Below are positions 11,501-22,100 of a stretch of DNA of 64,000 nt, in pieces. The notes under the pieces are model-generated. The model was not told the DNA's origin. It did not search any database and saw only the letters and a program-made list of their open reading frames with translations. Within the stretch, counting starts at the first letter, position 1; each line of letters begins with the position of its first letter. The position numbers and the translations under genes were made by a program. This DNA is from Cenococcum geophilum 1.58 (lineage: Eukaryota > Ascomycota > Dothideomycetes > Gloniales > Gloniaceae): NCBI GenBank assembly GCA_001692895.1, contig KV748256.1, positions 565,293-629,292 on the forward strand, given 5' to 3'.

Positions 11501-12673
11501 AACAATAAGCTAAGTTAGTATAGTACTAAGTAGGAGCAACCTATAAAGAAATAGAGAAAGGATTAAGCTATATACTAAAAAGATACTATAAGTATAGTAA
11601 GAAACTATAGTCACTAGAAAGTAAGAAGCTGTTAGAGTATATAGCATAGAATTATAAATTAGAATTAGAACTAGGAATAAGTCTAAGGTTTTTTCTAATT
11701 TATAAGCTTACTAAAGAAGACGGTAAAGCACTAAAAGAGTTTATTTAAAAAAAACTTATAAAAGGGATATATCAGACTATTATAGTTATTAGTAGGATAT
11801 TTAGTACTATTTATACTAAAGAAAAATAGCAAACTAAGGCTGTATATTAATTACCGATAGTTAAATAGCATTACTAGAAAGAATAGGTATTCTTTACTCT
11901 TAATTAGCAAAATCTAAGATAGGATAGGTAATATATAAATCCTTATAAAGAGAGATCTGAGATAGGTGTACTATTAGATTAGAATTAAGGAAGGCGATAA
12001 ATAAAAAGCAGCCTTTAGGTTAAAGGAAGAACTATATAAACTATTAGTTATACAATTTAGGCTTATAAACGCACTAGTAACATTCTAGAAACGTATTAAT
12101 AGTATATTAAAAGAACACTTAGATAAATTTGTTATAGTATATCTTAACAATATTATTATCTACTTAATAAATAAGGAAGAGCATAGAGAACACGTTAAAT
12201 AGGTTTTAAAAAGACTATAAGAGGAACAGATACTAGTAGCAATTAAAAAATGCGAGTTTTTTACTAGGAAGACCGATTTTATTAAATTTATTATTAAACT
12301 AAGCCAACTTAGTATAGATCTAAAGAAGATTAAGGCTATAGTAAATTAGTAAAACTAAAGAATATTACGCAGTTAAGATTGTTTTTAGGGTTTTATAATT
12401 ACTATAGGAGGTTTATAACGCAATAGTTAAAAGATATTAAACTATTTATGCAATTAATAAAGAAAGAAGAACTATAGGCAGAGGGAGAGAAATAGCGAAA
12501 ATTATTTAAGAAAGTTAAAGAGTTGTTCACCTAGGAGCTAATTCTTAAAATCTATTAACTAGGACTAGAGACAGTTATAAAGATAAACGTATTAGACTTT
12601 ATACTAGGGGTATACTTTATATAAAAATATTAGGATAGATAGCACCTAGTAGTATATTACAGTTAAAAGATAA
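8580..12673 (+). mobile_element. Ty3/Gypsy chromovirus-like element G2, first part (fossil)
   Basis: Gag-like sequence (about 8650-9300) ends in a CCHC zinc knuckle at about 9238-9285. Retropepsin-end sequence lies near 11370-11460 (V/LGMP-type block), reverse transcriptase about 11700-12400 with a YLNN block near 12140, and the start of RNase H near 12590. The element is then split by element A at a TA site and resumes at 15437. No 5' LTR was found. Very AT-rich, with dozens of RIP-type breaks, old. One N lies at 11463. Confidence 0.75.
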
Positions 12674-12879
12674 TACATCAGGATTTTTTTTTTGGGCGCG
12701 TTGTTGCAGATTGCGGCAATTTGCTGCAAACTGTGCGATTTGCGTGGTCGTATATGGTCGTTAGCGATTTGCGTAAACCGCGCGTTTCGCAATAAATTTG
12801 TAGCATCTGCTAGCAAATTGCAGTAAAACGCTTAACTACTAAACTAATGCTAGCAAAACGCTACCCTATAAATAAATAG

Positions 12880-13025
12880 CGCGCAAACTGTATAAATTAT
12901 AAAAACTATACGAATTATAAAAACCGTATAAATTGTAAAAACCGTACGAATTATAAAAACTGTACAAATTGTAACTATATAAATTGTAACTATATAAATT
13001 ATAATTATATTACGTAATAACCAAA
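12880..13025. repeat. AT-rich array in element A
   Basis: Short units like AATTRTAAAAACYGTAY recur about every 17-18 bp. In B the corresponding stretch (24785-24870) is a different AT-rich array (ATAAAATATGCAAA-like), so this part of the element evolves quickly. Confidence 0.6.
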
Positions 13026-13149
13026 TTATCACATATTCCTATAGATTTCTATAATATACTTTTAAATATATTTATATTATAACTATATAAAATATAGAGC
13101 TATCTACTTTAGGCGTTAAGGGGGAAGCCTCTCGCGGAGGCTCTAAATT

Positions 13150-13310
13150 ATCTGCCTACCTACCTACCTGCCTGCCTGCCTGCTACCTGCCTGCCTGCTT
13201 GCCTGCCTACCTGCCTACCTGCCTGCCTACTTGCCTACCTACCTGTCTGTCCGTCCGTCTATACCTACCCGTCTATGCCTACCTATCTATGCCTACCTGT
13301 CTATGTCACC
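13150..13310. repeat. CCTGCCTA/CCTACCTG microsatellite in element A
   Basis: Imperfect 4- to 8-bp repeats of CTGC/CTAC with later TCTATGCC variants. The reverse complement occurs in B at 18775-18908 and 24490-24650, where the Copia element landed. Confidence 0.85.
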
Positions 13311-13369
13311 TTGATTCGATTGATCGATCGAATCGTTTATCGTGTTCGCTGGCTGGTTCGAACGGTTGT

Positions 13370-13865
13370 CGGGGCTCTGGCGACGTCGTGTGGCGATGAC
13401 GACGGTCGTCTAGCTCTGGCGAACGGTCATCTGGCTCCGGCGACGGTCGTCTAGCTCTGACGACGGTCGTCTGGCTCTGACGGTCGTCTAGCTCTGGCGA
13501 CGGTCATCTAGCTCCGGCGACGGTCGTCCAGCTCTGACGACGGTCGTCCAGCTCTGACGGTCGTCTAGCTCTGACGACGGTCGTCTGGCTCTGACGGTCG
13601 TCTAGCTCTGGCGACGGTCATCTAGCTCCGGCGACGGTCGTCTAGCTCTGACGACGGTCGTCTGGCTCTGACGGTCGTCTAGCTCTGGCGATGGTCATCT
13701 GGCTCCGGCGACGGTCGTCTGGCTCTGACGACGGTCGTCCAGCTCTGGCGACGGTCATCTGGCTCCGGCGACGGCCGTCTAGCTCTGACGACGGTCGTCT
13801 AGCTCCGGCGACGGTCGTCTAGCTCCGGCGATGGTCGTCTGGCTCCGGCGGCGGTCGTCTGCTGG
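13370..13865. repeat. GACGGTCGTCTAGCTCTG minisatellite in element A
   Basis: Units of roughly 18-21 bp (GACGACGGTCGTC plus TGGCTCTG or TAGCTCCG) repeat about 25 times. Each unit contains the small inverted motif GACGGTCGTC. B keeps only a short decayed equivalent at 18480-18700. Confidence 0.85.
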
Positions 13866-14029
13866 CTGTCGTTCTGGTATCTTCCTAGGTAGGGAGGATG
13901 TAAGGAAGGGTAAAAATGAGTGGCTATCTAGGTGTATATAGGGGGTATACTTGGCAGAGGCACGTGTAGAGGCTATCGGGAATATAGCGGGGACCCGATA
14001 GTAATGTATCGCGCGCACACACAAAGGCT

Positions 14030-15230
14030 TTGTGTAGAGCTTCGTATAGAGCCTCCGTACGTAGAGCTTCGCGCAGAGCCTCGTGTAGGAGCTTCGCGCA
14101 GAGCCTCGTACAGAGCCTCCATATGTAGAGCTTCGTGTAGAGCTTTATATAGAGCTTTGTGCAGAGCTTCGTGTAGAGCTTCGTGCAGAGCCTTGTGTAG
14201 AGCTTCGTGTAGAGCTTTCGTGCAGAGCCTCGTGCAGAGCCTCTATATGCAGAGCTTTGTGTAGAGCCTCGTGTAGAGCCTCGTGCAAAGCTTCGTGTAG
14301 AGCTTCGTGTAGAGCTTCGTGCAGAGTTTCGTGCAGAGCTTCGTGCGGAGCTTCGTGTAGAGCCTTGTGCAGAGCCTCTGTACGCAGAGCTTTATGTAGA
14401 GCTCGTGTAGAGCCTCGTGTAGAGCCTCGTGCAAAAGTTCGTGTAGAGCTTCGTGTAGAGCTTCGTGCAGAGCTTCGTGCAGAGCTTCGTACAGAGCTTC
14501 GCGTAGAGCCTCGTGCAGAGCCTCTGTACGTAGAGCTTTGTGTAGAGCCTTATGTAGAGCTCGTGCAAAGCTTCGTGTAAAGCTTCGTGCAGAGCTTCGT
14601 GTAGAGCCTCGTGTAGAGCTTCGTGCAGAGTCTCATGTAGAGCTTCGTGCAGAGCCTCGTGTAGAGCCTCATGCAGACCCTAGTGTAGAACCTCGTGCAG
14701 AGCTTCGTGTAGAGCTTCGTGTGGAGCTTCGTGTAGAGCTTCGTGTGGAGCTTCGTGTGGGAGCTTCGTGTAGAGCTTCGTGCAGAGCTTCGTGCAGAGC
14801 CTCGTGTAGAGCTCGTGGTTCGTGTAGAGCCTCGTGGCAAGAGCCTCTGTAGAAGCTCGTTACGGCAAAGCTTCGTGTAGAGCCTCGTGTAGAGCCTCGT
14901 GTAGAGCTTCGTGCAGAGCTTCGTGCAGAGCTTCGTGTAGAGCTTCGTGTAGAGCTTCGTGTAGAGCTTCGTGTAGAGCTTCGTGTAGAGCTTCGTGAGG
15001 AGCTTCGTGTAGAGCTTCGTGTAGAGCTTCGTGTAGAGCTTCGTGTAGAGCTTCGTGTAGAGCTTCGTGTAGAGCTTCGTGTAGAGCTTCGTGTAGAGCT
15101 TCGTGTAGAGCTTCGTGCAGAGCCTTGTGCAGAGCCTCTGTACGCAGAGCTTTATGTAGAGCCTTGTGTAGAACCTCGTGCAAAGCTTTGTGTAGAGCTT
15201 CGTATGGAGCTTCGTGCAGCGCTTTATGCA
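14030..15230. repeat. 12-bp minisatellite of element A (about 100 units)
   Basis: The unit is GAGCTTCGTGTA with variants GAGCCTCGTGCA and GAGCTTTGTGTA. Because 12 is a multiple of 3 and the unit lacks stops, long reading frames appear on both strands (for example CRAS or HEAL repeats). They show no start context, composition or conservation of a protein, so I treat them as by-products. Marker units CTCTGTACGCAGAGC recur at irregular steps (near 14051, 14240, 14373, 14519 and 15124). Confidence 0.9.
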
Positions 15231-15258
15231 GTTTTATGGTATTTTTGTTACATTTTTG

Positions 15259-15407
15259 TTGCAGCCAAAAATTAGGGTCTGCTTAAGTCGCTTAAGTCGC
15301 AATTTTAGCAATTTATATAAAGTAGCCTGCAAATCGCTGCAAATCGCCGCAAATTGCTAAAATTGCGACTTAAGCGAGTTAAGCAGACCCCAATTTTTGG
15401 CTGCAAC
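15259..15407. repeat. Subterminal hairpin at the right end of element A
   Basis: Arms of about 57 bp (15259-15315 and 15351-15407), starting GTTGCAGCCAAAAATT and ending in the complement, surround a loop of GCAAATCGC repeats. The matching end of B (16890-17125) has the same arms with a longer loop. Only this end has the hairpin; the other has only the simple terminal repeat. Confidence 0.75.
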
Positions 15408-15436
15408 AACGCGCCCAAAAAAAAAATCCTGATGTA

Positions 15437-16861
15437 CTACTAAAATTAAACTATAATATCTATAACAAGGAGTTATTAGGTATAGTTACAGCACTAAAGA
15501 AATAAAAAGTATTCTTATAAGGTATAGAGAAACTGTTTATAGTTAAGACGGATTATAAGAACTTAATAGGATTCTTAACGATAAAGGAACTTAACTAGAG
15601 ATAAGTAAGATAGGTAGAGATGCTTATAAAATACTATTTTAAGATTTAGTATACTAAGGGTATAGACAATATATAAGCAGATGCTCTAAGTTAAAAAGCT
15701 AAATTATAAAACAATAAAAAGCTATTAGGGGCTTTACCGCGAAAAGACATAAACGGACTAATTAGATATAATTATCTAAAAATTATAATAACTTAGGAGG
15801 AACTAAAAAGAGTTTACAAGTTACTAGAAAGCTTTTAGGTATAAAGAATTCTAGAGGTACAGCTAAAAGATCCATAGATGGATATATATAAAAATTAAGA
15901 AATAAAGTATATTCTAAGAAGTATAGCAGAACATTTTATAGAAGATTTCTATAAGGGAATAACTTAAGGACATAATAGAGCCACGGGCTTAGTATTAAGA
16001 CTTTAGGAGGAGTATATTATTAATAGAATCTAGGGCTTAGCGCGAAAAGTTATAAGAAAATATTTAAATTGCTAAAGAAATAAACTAATAAGGTATAAGC
16101 CGTATAAAGGGCTATAACCTATTAAAATACCAGAGAGACTATAGGAGGTTATATTATAGGACTTTATTATTAAGTTACTAAAGTTAAAAAACCCTATTAC
16201 CGGATAAGATTATAATATAATCTTAGTAATAGTAGATAAGCTTATAAAGTAGGGATACTTAATAGTATATATAGAAGAAATATTAGTAGAAGATATCGCT
16301 AGAATCTATATTAAAGAAGTATTTATAAGATATAGAGTATTAAGTAAAATTATATTAGACAGAGATCTAAGATTTATAGTAGTATTTTAAGAGGTATTCT
16401 TAGCGGAATAAGGAGTTAAAGTAGCAACATCTACTATATATTATCTGCAAATAGACGGCTAAACGGAAAGATTAAACTAGATACTAAAAGAGTATTTAAG
16501 ACATTATATTAATTACGCATAAAATAATTAGGTATTATTATTACTAGTTATATAGTTTATATATAATATAACACCATAAAAAGGAATAGGCATATTACTA
16601 TTTAAAGCAAATTACGGATATAAGCTAAGAATATTATTATTACTATAGTAAATAAAGAAAACAAATAGTATAGCTAAAGAAAGAATAAAGATACTAATAA
16701 ATCTTTATATAGACCTTATAGAAATAGCGAAAACAGTATAGTAAAGAATAAAAAGGTATTATGACGCTAAGAGATTTAAGGGACTAGATCTTAAGGAGGG
16801 AGATAAAGTATAGCTACTATATAAAAATTTTAAAAGTTAACGACTAAGTAAGAAGTTAGAC
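15437..16861 (+). mobile_element. Gypsy G2, middle part (fossil)
   Basis: Continues G2 after element A with the rest of RNase H (about 15440-15690) and integrase (about 15880-16800, with zinc-binding and core regions recognisable). It ends abruptly at the TA target site of element B. Same RIP-saturated composition as the first part. Confidence 0.75.
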
Positions 16862-17129
16862 TACATTAGGAAATTTTTTTTTAGGCACGTTGTCGCAAGC
16901 GAAAATCGGGGTCTGCAAAACCTGCGTAAGTCGCAATTTTGGCAATTTGCGGCAATTTGCAGCAATTTACTATAAATACGCAAGTAGCCTGTGCAAATTG
17001 CTGCAAATACGCAAGTAGCCTGTGCAAATTGCTGCAAATACGCAAGTAGCCTGTGCAAGTTGCTGCAAATTGCTAAAATTGCTAAAATCGCGACTTAAGC
17101 AGACCCTAATTTTTGGCTGTAATAAAAAT

Positions 17130-18360
17130 ACCACAAAGCTCTATACAAAGCTCTACTAAGGCTCTGTACGAAGCTTTGCACGAAGCTCTATATAAAGCTC
17201 TATATAAAGCTTTACACGAAGCTCTATATAAAGCTCTATATAAAGCTCTACACAAAGCTCTATACGAAGCTCTATACGAAGCTCTATATAAAGCTCTATA
17301 TAAAGCTCTATATAAAGCTCTATATAAAGCTTTATACGAAGCTCTATATAAAGCTCTATACAAAGCTTTATACGAGGCTCTATATAAGGCTCTATATAAA
17401 GGTCTACGTACAGAGGCTCTGTATAAGGCTCTATACGAAGCTCTATACGAAGCTCTGCATAAAGCTCTGCACGAAGCTCTATATAAAGCCCTGCACGAAG
17501 CTCTATATAAAGCTTTGCGCGAGGCTTTACACAAGGCTCTATATAAAGCTCTACGTATAGAGGCTCTATACGAGGCTCTGTACGAAGCTTTGTATAAAGC
17601 TTTATATAAAGCTCTACACGAAGCTCTATACGAAGCTCTATACGAAGCTCTACACAAAGCTCTATACGAAGCTTTGCATAAGGCTCTATATAAGGCTCTA
17701 TATAAAGGTCTACGTATAGAGGCTCTATATAAGGCTCTATACGAAGCTCTATACAAAGCTCTGTACGAAGCTCTATACGAAGCTCTATATAAAGCCCTGC
17801 ACGAAGCTCTATATAAAGCTTTGCGCGAGGCTTTATATAAGGCTCTATATAAAGCTCTACGTATAGAGGCTCTATGCGAGGCTCTATATAAAGCTCTACA
17901 CAAAGCTCTATACGAAGCTCTATACAAAGCTCTATACGAAGCTTTACACGAAGCTCTATATAAAGCTCTATACGAAGCTTTATACGAGGCTCTATATAAG
18001 GCTTTACACGAAGGTCTGCGTACAGAGGCTCTGTATAAGGCTCTATACGAAGCTCTGTACGAAGCTCTATATAAAGCTCTGTACAAAGCTCTATATAAAG
18101 CCCTGCATGAAGCTCTATATAAAGCTTTACGCGAGGCTTTACACAAGGCTCTATATAAAGCTCTGCGTATAGAGGCTCTATATAAGGCTCTATACGAAGC
18201 TCTGCACGAAGCTCTATACAAAGCTTTGCATGAGGCTCTATATAAGGCTCTATACGAAGCTCTGCATAGGGCTCTATATGAAGCTCTACGTACAGAGGCT
18301 CTGCACGAGGCTTTACGCGAAGCTCTGCGTATGGAGGCTCTACATGAAGCTCTGTATTGG
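17130..18360. repeat. 12-bp minisatellite of element B with 306-bp higher-order period
   Basis: The unit is GCTCTATACGAA or GCTCTATATAAA, the reverse complement of A's unit after C-to-T and G-to-A change. Marker units CTACGTA or CTGCGTA fall near 17404, 17551, 17710, 17858, 18016 and 18162. The steps are 147, 159, 148, 158 and 146, so pairs sum to about 306 bp. This is a two-block higher-order repeat on top of the 12-bp unit. The 437-438-codon frames on both strands are by-products. Confidence 0.85.
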
Positions 18361-18775
18361 GTCCCCACTATATTCCCGATAGCCTCTACACATGCCTCTA
18401 CTAAGATACCCCTTATATACACCTAGGTAGCCACCTTATTTTCTACCCTTTCTTATATCCTCCCTACCTAGGGAGACACCAGAACGACAGCTAGCAGACG
18501 ACCGTTGCCAGAACCAGACGACCACCGTTTAAACGACCATCCAGCAAACGCCACGAACGATTTAATCAACCGATCGATTGAATTAAACCAGAGCTTTAAT
18601 ATCGGCCCGTCGCCGAATCGAATCAAGGCCTCCTAGGTAGGCACCCCAGACGACCACCGTTCGAATATACAGCCAGCGAACGGCCGTAGAGAACGATTTA
18701 AATTAATACGATCAATCGATCAATCGAATCAGGCGGAGCCTTTGATCGGGCCGACCTTTCCCCCAAATTACAGAT
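18360..18775. other. Unique segment and decayed minisatellite of element B
   Basis: 18360-18480 matches, inverted, A's 13870-14010, including CCTACCTAGG and a shared GGGTCCCC junction to the array. 18480-18700 holds two or three decayed AGACGACCGT units. No gene is seen. Confidence 0.7.
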
Positions 18776-18908
18776 AGGTAGGTATAGACGGTAGCATAGA
18801 TAGGAGGCACAGACGGTAGGTATAGACGGTAGGTATAGACAGGTAGGCATAGACAGGTAGCATAGACAGGTAGGTACAGATAGGTAGGCACAGACAGTAG
18901 GCACAGAC

Positions 18909-19089
18909 TGTTGGAAAACAAGCCCGCAACGATATCACGTGATGAGACTTGTGGGAGAAAGCTCTTGGCAGGAATCTGACCAATCAGACAACTTCGACCG
19001 GCGGTCGAAGTTCCTTGAAATCTCTTTAACCACCTATATAGAAAATAAGCAATATATAGAGTTTTTAGCTACATAACCTTAATTCAATA
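18909..19089 (+). repeat. 5' LTR of the Copia element
   Basis: 181 bp, starting TGTTGGAAAAC. It contains the palindrome ATCACGTGAT and an inverted pair around CGACCGGCGGTCG. The boundary is fixed by the 5-bp duplication and by the primer-binding site that follows. Confidence 0.92.
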
Positions 19090-19112
19090 GGTTATGAGCC
19101 CGGGTTCGCGCC
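19090..19112 (+). promoter_or_regulatory. Primer-binding site matching the anticodon region of initiator tRNA-Met
   Basis: The sequence right after the LTR is complementary to GGGCTCATAACC, the anticodon stem-loop region of fungal initiator tRNA-Met (anticodon CAT). Priming by a cleaved half-tRNA is known for Drosophila copia and relatives. This matches an internal tRNA site rather than the tRNA 3' end. Confidence 0.7.
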
Positions 19113-22100
19113 TAATGAGCTAAATCTAATTGCTTTATTATTGTTACGATAATTGCTGTCGCAATATTACCACACGGGCGTTAACAGAAGTCGGTAAACG
19201 TTTACCAACTTATAATGCTAAAAACCTATAACAAGCAGCTATATAGCTGCTGACGGACTCTACGCCGAATGTATAAGAGGATCCTACTAAGGACGAGCCT
19301 AATACAGTCTATAACCAAATAGCGGCACCGGAGGCTTAGGAGGACCTCTTATTTAGTAGACAACCTTACTATCGTTATTATAGAACGATAGAGTTTCGAG
19401 AATAAAGCTTTATAATATCCGCATTAGTAGGGGATTAAAAGAAGCTTATTAGAACTGCCTATACTGGCTAAGGAATATATTAAGCCTACAGACTGCCTAC
19501 TATAAACTACCTATAATTAAAGCCCCGCTAATATAAGCGATAAATATACCGCCCAAGCCTCTGTTCGAAAGCTTGTTAAACGGGAAGACTGGCTAATGTT
19601 TAGTATTAACATACAAAACCACCTCCGATCCAAGAATATCGAGTAGGTCCTTAACGATCCACCATGGCCTTTTCCTACACTAGAGTTGATTAAGGAGAAA
19701 TGGGCGGACTTAGGCTTTACTAGTAAATAGCTAAAAATTAAACTAGCTAAGCTAGTAAAGGAACGGGAGAAATATAAGGAATAGCTAGCCTATACAGCCG
19801 GTTTTATTAACTAGAGCATTGGTAATATTTATAAGCCATTTATATTAAACGCCGGATAGGCGCTTAAAAAATGGAAGGCCTTAAAAGAACGTTTTAAGGA
19901 TCTTAATCCAGTAGCTGTTACCGATATTATAGCTACCCTCTTTACTAAACGTATATAAGACTTTAAGAACGTAGAGGAGTTTGTCTCCTATATTACATTA
20001 AACCTTAATCGTCTTATTAAAATAAACTAACCTATTAACTACAAACTCCTTGCCTAAGCGGCCCTTCTATATAGGGTCAACTCTACTAAATACGCTTAGT
20101 TTAAAACAATAAAACGAATAAATTGGATATGGGAAAATACTAACCCGCGAGCTTTAGGTAAGGAACTCATTGTTTTTAATAGCGAACTTAATTAAGAAGT
20201 CTCTATACTAGTAGTATAATTAAACGACAGAGGGTCTATAAAGAGAAAAATAGCACTAGTTGGGATATGTAAGCACCCTAACTACGTAAGATTTAACAGA
20301 ACTACGTACTATAAAGAAGACTATTAGGAGAGGAAGCCAGATAACGCTTTAAAGGAGATTAGCAATAAGATCTGCGTAAGGAAGAGGCCTAGGACTTAAG
20401 CGTCTGTCCAGCTTAACAAATATTCTAGTTAAGCTAAGCTTAACGCAAATCTATAACAAGAGCTTACAGCAGCGGTAGTATAAGCTTAACTAAGTAGGTA
20501 CGACTTTATCCTTAATACCGCCGCTACTATCTACTGCTGCAAAGATCGCGAACTTCTTTTTAACTACGTTAATGACGACACCTTATTAGGGACAGTTGGT
20601 CCCTATAGGGCTCGTTTAGTAAGTAAAGGGTCCGTCTTTATATAAACCGCACTACCTAATAGAAGCCATGGAAGCACGCTTACTATACACGATGTTTTTT
20701 ACGTACCATATTTACTAGCAAACCTTCTATCTAAAGGCCGACTTAAGGAAATGGGCGTCTTCTTTAATAATAAGACTTACGAACTTGAATATAACAGCGA
20801 GGTAATAGGATACGCGCCTAAAGTTTAACGACTTTACCCAATTTGATAGTATAATTATCCGTTAGAATCGGTCCTCTACACAATTAAAGACAACAAAAGC
20901 CTACCCATTTGGCATTACCGATTTGGCCACCTTAACTACAATGACCTTAAACGCTACCTAAATGAACTCGGTATTAAGTTTAATAACGTTAGCAATAAAC
21001 ACTGTGAGCCCTGCGCTTAATTTAAAGCCAGAAAGAAGTATAACAGAACACCTTAGGAACGAGCTACACGGCCGTTTTAATTCATCTACACGGATCTAGT
21101 GGGACATATTACCCCCGTTGGCTTTAAAGGCGAAAGATACTACGTGTCTTTTATCAACAACTATATAAGGTTTACCACAGTTTATACTATCCGTACGAAG
21201 GATAAGTGGCTCGGTACTCTATAGAGGTACTATAACTAAATCCACACTAAATTTAACCTTAAAATCGCTAGAATTCGTACCGATTACGGAGTAGAGCTTT
21301 ATAGCAAGAAAGCAACGACCTAGATGGACGATCTAGGTATAGAATTTAAACCTGCTGCCTTACACGCTTAGGAAGAGAACGGAGTAGCGGAGCGCTTATA
21401 GCGAACCTCCACCGAAATTACTCGCTTAATAATTCTCGCCGGCAATATACCAGACTTTCTGTAGCCTGACGTACTCCTTATAGCTATATATATTAAAAAT
21501 AGACGCCCTATAAGAGCTCTTGGTGGCATGTCACCTTATGAAAAACTTAAGGGTAAACGTCCCTTAGTATACTACCTGCGGGCTCTAGGATCTACTGTCT
21601 ACTCCCTTATAGCTAAAGAAGATCGCCTAAAATTAGCTAGGTTCGCTCCATAAGTAAAGAAGGGCGTTTTAATTGGCTATAATAGCAAGATAATCTATCG
21701 CGTTTGGCTACCAGATAAACAGAAGATCGAGCGCCTTAAGGACGTCGAGATCTACAAAGGTGACATTAATTTAAAGACTACTACTATATTTATAGAAGAA
21801 CTCGTTAACTTATTTAATGAGCAAGGGAGGGAAGATAAAGACACTACTACTCCTTAGCCGAAGCCTCTATTAAGAAAAAGACAACGAAGAATTAATCGGA
21901 AGGAAGGCCGCGATAGCTTGCCCCGCGGGCTTAAGTCTCTGCCCAAAAACCTTACTACTACTACTCGATCAGGCCGCTAGACGTTAAGAATTAACCTACT
22001 AAGTAACCTTACTGCCTTCCTTATAAGCCTTATAGGTATAGACTAAAGCCTTAACCAATGGGCCGATAATATTAATAAGCTACTAAGCAACTGGGATAAT

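Larger units (their letters stand above)
12676..15434 (+). mobile_element. Element A: TA-flanked inverted-repeat element built of tandem arrays (family unknown)
   Basis: The ends are inverted copies starting CATCAGGA, then a run of ten T, then GGGCGCGTTGTTGC. TA flanks both sides (12674-12675 and 15435-15436). Length is 2759 bp. Contents in order: G/C-rich subterminal motifs related to GCAAATTGC, an AATTRTAAAAAC-type array, a CTGCCTAC-type microsatellite, a GACGGTCGTC minisatellite, a ~170-bp unique segment (13860-14030), about 1.2 kb of a 12-bp array, and a hairpin end. No transposase-like reading frame is seen, so it is presumably non-autonomous. TA target plus inverted repeats suggests Tc1/mariner-type mobilisation, but the ends match no family I know. 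Element B is a second copy. Confidence 0.8.

Noticed and set aside
13932-15183. Open frames of 63-110 codons in element A encoding CRAS, TKLY or HEAL repeats
   Set aside because: They come from a 12-bp stop-free unit that is open on both strands; no conserved start or protein-like composition.
14030-18360. Centromeric satellite
   Set aside because: The arrays lie within TA-flanked inverted-repeat elements; size and context do not support a centromere, although the higher-order pattern is similar.
17106-18426. 437- and 438-codon frames on opposite strands in element B
   Set aside because: The same 12-bp array read both ways; length reflects array length, not coding selection.
19090-19112. 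tRNA gene fragment
   Set aside because: Only the anticodon-region complement is present and it directly follows an LTR; it is a primer-binding site.
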